Source of the DNA: Halorubrum salipaludis
Lineage (GTDB): Archaea; Halobacteriota; Halobacteria; Halobacteriales; Haloferacaceae
Assembly: GCF_002286985.1 (NCBI RefSeq)
Contig: NZ_NSKC01000004.1
Span: 307,684 to 371,683 of the forward strand
Direction of reading: 5' to 3'
DNA length: 64,000 bases
Positions within the stretch are counted from its first letter, which is position 1. Each line of letters starts with the position of its first letter. Made by a program: the position numbers and the translations under genes. The notes under the pieces were generated by a model. The model worked only from the letters and a program-made list of their open reading frames with translations, did no database searches and was not told where the DNA came from. Below, in pieces: positions 52,438-58,641 of the stretch.

Positions 52438-53484
52438 GTGGCACAACCGCTCCGATTCAGGCGCGCGCCCGGCGGCTGGAGCGCCGACCGCGTGCGCTCG
52501 CAGCTCGAACGCCCCCTCGACGACAACCTCGGGGCGACCGCGAGCGACCCGTGGTTCGCCCCGCCGTCCGGCTACGAGGCCCGGCGGTTCGACATGGACG
52601 ACGGCTCGTTCGCGCTGTTCTGCTGGACGGACGACGACCGCGACCCGCCGGAGGGTGCTGGCGGCGGGCCGGTCGGGTACTGGGTCGGTAACACGGAGAC
52701 GCCGAGCGAGCTCTGGCGGACGGACAAGTACGGGTTCGACGAGGTCCCCTACCCAGTCTCGCGGTGGGTCCAGCGGGAGCTGCTCGCGGCGCTCCACGAC
52801 GACGAGCCCTGGCTCGCGGCGTACCCGCACGTCTCGTGGTTCTTCCTGCCCGTGTTCTGCTCGAAGGACGGCGCGGAGACGACGCGGGCCTTCTTCCGCG
52901 ACCACGCGGCCGGGTTCCCCGACGCGACCCGCGAGGAGGGGACCCGATTCCTCGAGGAGACGCTCCGACCGGGGACGCTCGACGAGTACCGCGAGGTGAT
53001 GGCGGGGAAGCTCGGCACGTCGGCGTCGCTCGATCTGGTCCGGATGAGCGCCGCGATCGCGGAGTTCACCGCGGCCCGAATCCTGACCGAGGCCGGCTAC
53101 GAGGTGACGCCCGAGATCGAGGTGACGACGGGCCACTCGCTCGACTACCGCGCGACGGACCCGGACACGGGGAACGCCTCGCTGGTCGAGGTGACGCGCC
53201 CGCAGCCCGTCTCCGGGCGCTCCGCGAGCGACCCGGTCGCGGCGGTCCGCGACACGGCCGAGACGAAGACGAGCGGGCAGCTGGAGGCGCACGGCGGCGG
53301 CGTCACCCTCTTCGTCGACTGCACCTCCTTCCCCGCGGACGACTGGGCGGCCGTGCGCGAGGCGCAGCCGGAGGTCCGACACCGCCCGGCGGTCGTCCTC
53401 CGCGCGCGCCCGGACGGGTACGTCGAAGGGTACCGAAAGGGATCGGTGCCGGTCGATCTGTCGGCCGCGATCGACTGGGTCTGA
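52438..53484 (+). CDS. DUF5784-family protein
   Basis: A 348-residue soluble protein starting MAQPLRFRRAPGGWSADRVR (GTG start). It contains DPWFAPPSGYEARRFDMDDG and, in the C-terminal part, an ILTEAGYEVTPEIEVTTGHS-LDYRA-LVEVTRPQP stretch that resembles a PD-(D/E)xK nuclease-like fold (LDYRA ... LVEVTRP). The match to DUF5784 is from memory of the family. No experimental role known. Confidence 0.8.
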   Translation: MAQPLRFRRAPGGWSADRVRSQLERPLDDNLGATASDPWFAPPSGYEARRFDMDDGSFALFCWTDDDRDPPEGAGGGPVGYWVGNTETPSELWRTDKYGFDEVPYPVSRWVQRELLAALHDDEPWLAAYPHVSWFFLPVFCSKDGAETTRAFFRDHAAGFPDATREEGTRFLEETLRPGTLDEYREVMAGKLGTSASLDLVRMSAAIAEFTAARILTEAGYEVTPEIEVTTGHSLDYRATDPDTGNASLVEVTRPQPVSGRSASDPVAAVRDTAETKTSGQLEAHGGGVTLFVDCTSFPADDWAAVREAQPEVRHRPAVVLRARPDGYVEGYRKGSVPVDLSAAIDWV

Positions 53485-53490
53485 TCGGTC

Positions 53491-53585
53491 ACTCCCGGCG
53501 GACGCGTCACTCCCGGCGGACGCGTCACTCCCGGCGGACGCGTCACTCCCGGCGGACGCGTCACTCCCGGCGGACGCGTCGCTCA
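53491..53585. repeat. 18-bp tandem repeat, about five copies
   Basis: The unit cactcccggcggacgcgt repeats immediately after the DUF5784 stop at 53484. The last copy is diverged to cgctcacggcg. No spacers are present, so it is not CRISPR. Confidence 0.92.
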
Positions 53586-53629
53586 CGGCGCGAGTCTCGG
53601 AAAAACGAAGGGTCGCTTCCGCCGCCCGC

Positions 53630-53917
53630 TCAGAACGAGACCGGCGTCGGGCCGTCGTCGGCGTCGGTCGTCGGGTCGCGGTCCGAGTAGAACCGCCGAC
53701 CGACGCCGCGGTGGCAGACGCCCGCGCGGAGCGTGGTGAACACGTCGTCCGCGTCGTCGAACGTCTGCTCCCCGAACCGCTCCAGCACGTCTCCGAGACG
53801 CTCGGAGCCGTCGGCGAGCTCTACGGTCGCGTTGCCGTGGGCCGCGATCAGTTCTTCCGAGGTCGTCGGATATTGGTGCCGTTCGAGTCGGTCGTCGACG
53901 CCGTTCAAGCGCATCAA
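53630..53917 (-). CDS. DUF5789-family protein, 95 aa
   Basis: It starts MMRLNGVDDRLERHQYPTTS and contains the conserved YPTTSEELIAAHGNATVELA and the C-terminal VCHRGVGRRFYSDRDP. It matches the DUF5789 family, a small helical protein also resembling DUF2795. Two adjacent ATG codons serve as start. No function known. Confidence 0.8.
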   Translation of the reverse strand: MMRLNGVDDRLERHQYPTTSEELIAAHGNATVELADGSERLGDVLERFGEQTFDDADDVFTTLRAGVCHRGVGRRFYSDRDPTTDADDGPTPVSF

Positions 53918-54075
53918 CTACTGCGAGTCGCCGATGGTTCTTAATGATTGTCCATGCACAACCTTAGTCCGGAGAATCAAATTATATTTCCTTATATTGT
54001 CGATCTTTCACATGGGTGGCCGACGAGTAGCCGCTCGACCGCGGACGCTTAGTGCCGCCCCGGCGAACGGCGGGC

Positions 54076-54891
54076 ATGGACACGGACCGGATCGTCGCCG
54101 ACCTCCACGCGCACACGACGGTCTCCGACGGCACGATGACCGCAGACGAGCTCGTCGACGCCGCCGGCGACGCCGACCTCGACTGGGTCGCGATCACCGA
54201 CCACGACCGCGTGCATCCGGCCGTGGGGGCGCCGGTCGTCGAACGCGACGGGGTCCGGGTCGTCCGCGGGATCGAGCTCCGCGTCGACGCCGGCTCCGAG
54301 CGGCTCGACCTCCTCGGGTACGCGGTCGAGCGCACCGACGCGCTCGACGCCGAGATCGAGCGCCTCCAGACCGACCGCGAGGAGCGGGGGGCCGCGATCC
54401 TCGACGCGGTCGAGGACCGGCTCGGCGTCGACCTCGGCGTCGAGCCCCGGCCCGGACTCGGGCGCCCGCACATCGCCCGCGCGATCGACGAGTCGCCGGC
54501 GCCGTACGACTACGCGGGGGCCTTCGACGAGCTGATCGGGAACGACGGCCCCTGCTACGTCGCGCGCGAGGTGACGGGGCTGGAGCGCGGCGTCGACCTC
54601 CTCCGGGACGCCTGCGCGCTCGTGGGGCTCGCGCACCCCTTCCGGTACGACGACGTGGACGCCGCGCTCGACGTGGCCCGCGAGCTGGACGCGGTGGAGC
54701 GGTTCTACCCCTACGGGCGCGCGGTCGACGACGCGCGGGTCGAGCGGGTCGCCGCCGAGAGCGACCTCCTGCTGACGGGCGGCACCGACGCACACGAGCG
54801 CACCCTCGCCGAGGCGGGGCTGACGGCGGAGGCGTTCGCGCCGGTCCGCGAACGGCTGCCGGAGCCGGTCTCAGACCCCGACACGGTCTGA
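54076..54891 (+). CDS. PHP-domain phosphoesterase
   Basis: A 271-residue PHP protein. Metal-binding motifs are DLHAHTTVSDGTM (about 10-22), ITDHDRVHPA (about 42-51), GIELRVDAGSERLDLLGY (about 69-86), the later HIARAID, ALVGLAHPFRY and TGGTDAHERT. It probably hydrolyses a small phosphate ester, with similarity to TrpH-type nucleases (3',5'-nucleotide phosphatase). ATG 54076 is supported by the conserved N-terminus; an upstream ATG lies eight codons before. Confidence 0.85.
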   Translation: MDTDRIVADLHAHTTVSDGTMTADELVDAAGDADLDWVAITDHDRVHPAVGAPVVERDGVRVVRGIELRVDAGSERLDLLGYAVERTDALDAEIERLQTDREERGAAILDAVEDRLGVDLGVEPRPGLGRPHIARAIDESPAPYDYAGAFDELIGNDGPCYVAREVTGLERGVDLLRDACALVGLAHPFRYDDVDAALDVARELDAVERFYPYGRAVDDARVERVAAESDLLLTGGTDAHERTLAEAGLTAEAFAPVRERLPEPVSDPDTV

Positions 54892-54981
54892 CTCTCCGCC
54901 ACGACGCGAGGTGACTGTCCGGGCGTCGGACCTTCCCGATCGACGAACAACGTTAAGCCCGACGCCGACAGAGTGTCGCGT

Positions 54982-55146
54982 ATGCGGTGTCACTACTGCG
55001 AGCGGGAGGCCACCTACGAGGCCGAGCAGAGCGGCGTGGTCGTCGGGCTCTGCGAGGAGCACTTCAAGGCGCGCGTCGAGGAGCTCGCTGAATCCGACGA
55101 GCTCGCCGACCTCCGCGATCGAATCGACATCGAATCGTCCGAGTAG
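54982..55146 (+). CDS. DUF6757-family zinc-finger microprotein, 54 aa
   Basis: The ATG at 54982 encodes MRCHYCEREATYEAEQSGVV, then VGLCEEHFKARVEELAESDE. Cys3, Cys6, Cys24 and His27 make a CxxC...CxxH zinc finger, followed by an amphipathic acidic helix. This matches the DUF6757 family. It is too short for many gene finders. A TATA-like acgttaag lies about 30 bases upstream. Confidence 0.78.
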   Translation: MRCHYCEREATYEAEQSGVVVGLCEEHFKARVEELAESDELADLRDRIDIESSE

Positions 55147-55179
55147 CCCTCGGCCGGATCGGATCGTCGACCTCTCGCC

Positions 55180-55290
55180 CTTTTTCGCCGTCCGTTTTCT
55201 CCCCGCCGTCCGTTCTCTCCTCACCGCTTCCCCTCTCTCCTCGCCGTCCCCTCTCTCCCCACCGTCCCCTCTCTCCTCACCACCTCCCAC
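55180..55290. repeat. C/T-rich imperfect repeats upstream of hemB
   Basis: Imperfect copies of ccgtcccctctctcctc and ccgtccgttctctcc fill the spacer. One strand is almost pure pyrimidine, and a TATA-like cataaaagg follows near 55318. Confidence 0.7.
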
Positions 55291-55349
55291 TCAGCAGCCG
55301 GCTCGCCGCGGACGGATCATAAAAGGCGCCGCGGGGTCAACGCTCGGGC

Positions 55350-56330
55350 ATGCACCCAACGGACCGGCCGCGGCGGCTCCGCACCGACGGCGTCCGCCCG
55401 CTCGTCAGCGAGACCTCGCTGGCGGCGTCGGACCTCGTCGCGCCCGTCTTCGTCGACGCGACGACAGACGAGCGCGTGCCGATCGAGACGATGCCCGGGC
55501 ACGAGCGCGTCCCCGTCGACGAGGCGGTCGCCCGCGTCGAGGAGGTCCGCGAAACCGGCGTCGAGGCCGTGATCGTCTTCGGGATCCCCGAGTCGAAGGA
55601 TCCGGAGGGAACCCGCGCGTACGCGGAAGACGGGGTCGTCCAGCGCGCGATCCGCCGAATTGCCGCCGAGACCGACGCGTACGTGATCGGCGACGTCTGC
55701 CTCTGTGAGTACACCGACCACGGCCACTGCGGCGTGATCGAGGCGTCGGCGGAGTCGGACCCGACGCTCACGGTGAAGAACGACGAGACACTCGACCTCC
55801 TCGCCGAGACCGCCGTCTCGCAGGCGGACGCGGGTGCGGATATGGTCGCGCCCTCGGCGATGACCGACGGGCAGGTCCGGGCGATCCGCGAGGCGCTCGA
55901 CGACGCGGGCCACGAGGACGTGGCGCTGATGAGCTACGCCGTCAAGTACGAGTCCGCGTTTTACGGGCCCTTCCGCGACGCGGCCGACGGCGCGCCCGCG
56001 TTCGGCGACCGCCGGCACTACCAGATGGACCCCGCGAACCGCCGCGAGGCGCTCCGCGAAGCCCGGATCGACGCCGAGGAGGGCGCGGACGTGCTGATGG
56101 TGAAGCCCGGCCTCCCCTACCTCGACATCGTCGGGGACCTCCGGCGGGAGTTCGACCACCCGATCGCCGCGTACAACGTCTCCGGCGAGTACGCGATGCT
56201 GCACGCGGCCGCGGAGAAGGGCTGGCTCGACTTAGAGGAAACCGCCCACGAGTCGCTGCTGTCGCTCAAGCGCGCGGGCGCGGACCTGATCATCACGTAC
56301 TTCGCCGAGGACCTGGCCGAGCACTTATAA
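55350..56330 (+). CDS. hemB: Delta-aminolevulinic acid dehydratase (porphobilinogen synthase)
   Basis: A 326-residue enzyme that condenses two aminolevulinates to porphobilinogen in heme synthesis. Schiff-base lysines are Lys199 (LMSYAVKYESAFYGPF) and Lys252 (DVLMVKPGLPYLDIV). The CLCEYTDHGHCG motif (about 115-126) is the zinc-binding cysteine triad. Full length. The stop TAA is embedded in cacttataag, a TATA-like sequence ahead of the repeat element. Other heme genes are absent. Confidence 0.96.
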   Translation: MHPTDRPRRLRTDGVRPLVSETSLAASDLVAPVFVDATTDERVPIETMPGHERVPVDEAVARVEEVRETGVEAVIVFGIPESKDPEGTRAYAEDGVVQRAIRRIAAETDAYVIGDVCLCEYTDHGHCGVIEASAESDPTLTVKNDETLDLLAETAVSQADAGADMVAPSAMTDGQVRAIREALDDAGHEDVALMSYAVKYESAFYGPFRDAADGAPAFGDRRHYQMDPANRREALREARIDAEEGADVLMVKPGLPYLDIVGDLRREFDHPIAAYNVSGEYAMLHAAAEKGWLDLEETAHESLLSLKRAGADLIITYFAEDLAEHL

Positions 56331-56547
56331 GTCGAAGCGGACGCGAGCGACGCTTTCGCTACCCATCCACTTCGGCGCGCGCCTCCGAGCGCCCTTTTAG
56401 GGGCGCGAGTAGTGAGAGACCGAAGGTCTCTCTGACAGCCGGCGGCGACGCCGCCGGCGAGAGCGCGTGCGAGGGACGCGGTGAGCGACGTAGGCGACCG
56501 AAGGGAGCCTCGAGCGAACCGCGAGGCTGGGGAGGTGTGAGGTGCGG

Positions 56548-56555
56548 GTGCTGTG
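56548..56555. repeat. Target site duplication, left
   Basis: The eight bases gtgctgtg are repeated at 57253-57260, flanking the insertion. Confidence 0.88.
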
Positions 56556-57252
56556 GGTAGTGTTCAGATTAGCTGATTCCATGCGAAGGCGAACGATCGG
56601 AGCCAATCATCAGCTGTGTCTCGGTCGGCGTTGCTGAAACAGTTTGAGAACGAAGAGGTACGGCGTTTTACTTCACAAAAGACACGTTCGACACTGTTCC
56701 GATTTCCATGGCGTTCGTATCTGAAATCGAGGCCGTGTCGCTGGCAGGCGTCTTTCAGTGGTGCCGCGCCATCGACGAGAAACACGGCGTCGTCGACATC
56801 GTGTTTCTCGCGGAGTTCAGCAAAGAACGCGTGAGCGAACGCGTTGGTTCTGACTGGTTCAAGCTTTGTATGGAGTAATTCGTTCGACTCGGGATCGACA
56901 GCCGCGTACAGCCAGTAGCGCTCATCATTGAGTTGGATCACGGTTTCGTCGACCGCAACGTGATCCGGCTGCCGTCCCTCGTGGGGCTGTAGATCGGCCT
57001 TGTGAACCCAGTTGTGAATGGTCGACCGAGCGCGTTTGACACCGAATACCTCAAGAAACGAAACAGTATTCGAAAGCGAAAGTCCAGCCAGATGCAGCTG
57101 AATACTGAGCTTCATCAGCAGTCGCGGTGTCGCTTCGCGCTCCACAAACTCTAACTCAATCTGGTCTAAACATCCGTTGAGGCGGTCGGTTTTTGGCATA
57201 GAGCACTAAAAACCGCATCCGCCTCACCTTTCAACCTTATCTGAACACCGCC
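56556..57252 (-). mobile_element. IS6-type insertion sequence, 697 bp
   Basis: Terminal inverted repeats ggtagtgttcagat (left) and, read inward from the right, ggcggtgttcagat differ at one base. The flanks carry an eight-base target duplication. It contains one transposase and has lower GC than the host DNA. Size and duplication length agree with haloarchaeal IS6 elements. It lies inside a dispersed repeat element. Confidence 0.9.
56564..57199 (-). CDS. IS6-family transposase
   Basis: A 211-residue DDE transposase. It starts MPKTDRLNGCLDQIELEFVE, has a helix-turn-helix (about 45-75, FLEVFGVKRARSTIHNWVHK), and DDE residues in HVAVDETVIQL (D), AVFLVDGAAPL (D) and RNSVERVFCEVKRR (E). Length and sequence match haloarchaeal IS6 transposases. 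No frameshift or internal stop is visible, so the element is probably active. Confidence 0.92.
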   Translation of the reverse strand: MPKTDRLNGCLDQIELEFVEREATPRLLMKLSIQLHLAGLSLSNTVSFLEVFGVKRARSTIHNWVHKADLQPHEGRQPDHVAVDETVIQLNDERYWLYAAVDPESNELLHTKLEPVRTNAFAHAFFAELREKHDVDDAVFLVDGAAPLKDACQRHGLDFRYERHGNRNSVERVFCEVKRRTSSFSNCFSNADRDTADDWLRSFAFAWNQLI

Positions 57253-57260
57253 GTGCTGTG
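57253..57260. repeat. Target site duplication, right
   Basis: The eight bases gtgctgtg, identical to 56548-56555. Confidence 0.88.
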
Positions 57261-57372
57261 CGGGGCGGGATTCAAAGGGGCAGCCGCGAGGGCGAAGCAC
57301 GGCGCAGCAAGCACCGAAGGGAGCGAACGGAGTGAGCGACCGAGGCGCGCAGCAAGCCGCGCGAGCCGTCGC

Positions 57373-57500
57373 GGCTGGGGCTTTGGAGGAGGTCGTGTCG
57401 ATCGGCCGTTTATAAGTATCAACGTATGGCCGAGCGGCTGGGGCTTTGGGGGTGTCCTCGCGAATCAGTCCGTCAGTACCGATTTATAAGCGGCCGAAAT
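57373..57500 (+). repeat. 63-bp end modules after element copy C
   Basis: Units beginning ggctggggctttgg start at 57373 and 57436, again a 63-bp period. The TATA-like tttataagtatc near 57409 and tttataagcgg near 57482 fall at comparable places to those after copy A. Confidence 0.75.
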
Positions 57501-57511
57501 CCCAAGGCGAT

Positions 57512-57754
57512 CTACACCACCTGCTCGCCGTCGTCGTCGTACACCTCGATGGCGTCGACGGGGCAGACCCGCGCCGCGAACTTCGCGTCGAACTCCTCGC
57601 CGTCCGGGACCTCGACGACGAACAGGTCCTCTTCCTCCTCGGTGCTGCCCGCGAGGTCCGCCTTCCCGTCGTTCAGGTCCTTCTCGAAGGCGTCCCACTC
57701 GGCGACGCACTGGAACATCCCGACGCAGGTGTCGCGGTCGAACTCGACGTGCAT
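57512..57754 (-). CDS. P450-type [3Fe-4S] ferredoxin, 80 aa
   Basis: It begins MHVEFDRDTCVGMFQCVAEW. The cysteine pattern C-x5-C with a distant CPVDAIEV is that of [3Fe-4S] ferredoxins that give electrons to cytochrome P450s; the middle cysteine of the usual CxxCxxC is replaced, as expected for a 3Fe cluster. An acidic insert (about 40-60) is a haloarchaeal trait. ATG 57754 is preferred over an ATG nine codons upstream. It may serve the P450 at 25109. Confidence 0.78.
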   Translation of the reverse strand: MHVEFDRDTCVGMFQCVAEWDAFEKDLNDGKADLAGSTEEEEDLFVVEVPDGEEFDAKFAARVCPVDAIEVYDDDGEQVV

Positions 57755-58269
57755 GGGCCACGGTTCGGCGAGGCGGTACAAAGCGCTGGCGACGCGGTAC
57801 GCGGAACGGGCCGTCTTCGATCGTCGAGATCAATACGTCGTGTGGAGATCCGCCGGCCTCGCCCTCGAAATCTCGCTCGCTCGACCGTCCGACGCCGTTC
57901 CCGGTTATAACTCCCCGACCGATACGGACACCACCGAAGCCCCGGCCGGGAGACGGGCGCACGCTCGCCGCGCTCCTCGCTCGCGTCGCTCGCTGCGGTG
58001 CTCGCGTCGCCTGCGCCCGTCTCCTGGCCGCCCCTTCGAGCCCCGCCCCGCACGGCACCCGCACCTCACGCCTCCCCAACCTCGCCGCTCGCTCGTGGCT
58101 CCCTTCGGTCGCCAACGTCGCTCGCCGCGTCCCTCGCACGCGCTGTTCGCGCCCTAATGGGCGCTCACAGGCGCGCGCCGACCGCAGATCATCGGGATCG
58201 AACCAATCGCCGGGCCGGTCCTCCGCCGCGACCGTCCTTTTTAAGCGTCGGAGGCACCCATCGCCGCGT
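57755..58269. other. Divergent spacer with element copy D
   Basis: Contains copy D of the dispersed element on the reverse strand (57934-58179) and the promoter of the gene at 58270 (cctttttaag near 58236). No gene is supported. Confidence 0.7.
57934..58179 (-). repeat. Dispersed structured element, copy D
   Basis: Read on the reverse strand it starts ggcgcgcgcctgtgag, with a gcgccc/gggcgc hairpin, then aacagcgcgtgcgaggga. The ctgt/acag arm replaces ctcc/ggag of copy A, keeping the pairing. The second stem pairs 58012-58029 with 57944-57961 with one mismatch. The end is ggggcttcgg, where cgaag/cttcg replaces caaag/ctttg. Confidence 0.75.
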
Positions 58270-58524
58270 ATGACCACGGTCTGGCTCGTCGATCGGGAGT
58301 TCGACTCGAAGGGACTCGTGCGGCTCACCTACGCCACCGAGGACGGTGAGCGGATGCACACGAAGGAGCTGGCCGAACAGCGGCTCCTCACCGGCGACGG
58401 GATCACCGCCGGCCGGGAGGTCGAGGAGACCGCGCTCGGCGAGAGCCCGGCCGACGAGGTCGAGCGGTTCGCGTCGGAGGCGTCGAAGATGGCGGCCGAA
58501 CACGACCTCGACGACACGGTCTGA
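58270..58524 (+). CDS. Conserved haloarchaeal protein, 84 aa
   Basis: It starts MTTVWLVDREFDSKGLVRLT and ends in an acidic helix (EVERFASEASKMAAEHDLDD). The N-terminal strands resemble a small beta barrel. The ATG follows the TATA-like ctttttaag by about 25 bases. No named family recognised; it lies upstream of valS. Confidence 0.68.
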   Translation: MTTVWLVDREFDSKGLVRLTYATEDGERMHTKELAEQRLLTGDGITAGREVEETALGESPADEVERFASEASKMAAEHDLDDTV

Positions 58525-58641
58525 CCGCGCCCCTTTGCGGAGGCTCCGCCCGCGGTCGAACGCGCTCGACCGCGCTGGCCCGCGATCCCGTCCCACACAA
58601 CCGAGGCCGTTAAGGGGGAACCGCGGGAAGATGCGCGTGAA

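Larger units (their letters stand above)
56375..57386 (+). repeat. Dispersed structured element, copy C, interrupted by an insertion sequence
   Basis: It starts gcgcgcgcctccgag, carries hairpins gcgccc/gggcgc, gagagacc/ggtctctc and gccggcgg/ccgccggc (56390-56460), then the conserved gaggctggggaggtgtgagg. The IS splits it at 56556-57252. The far side resumes cggggcgggattcaaagggg, with the second stem pairing 57281-57293 and 57365-57377, and ends ctggggctttgg. Confidence 0.78.

Noticed and set aside
53491..53585. Possible CRISPR array
   Set aside because: The 18-bp units are head-to-tail without unique spacers; the same applies to the arrays at 3001, 31528 and 33717, and no cas gene is present.
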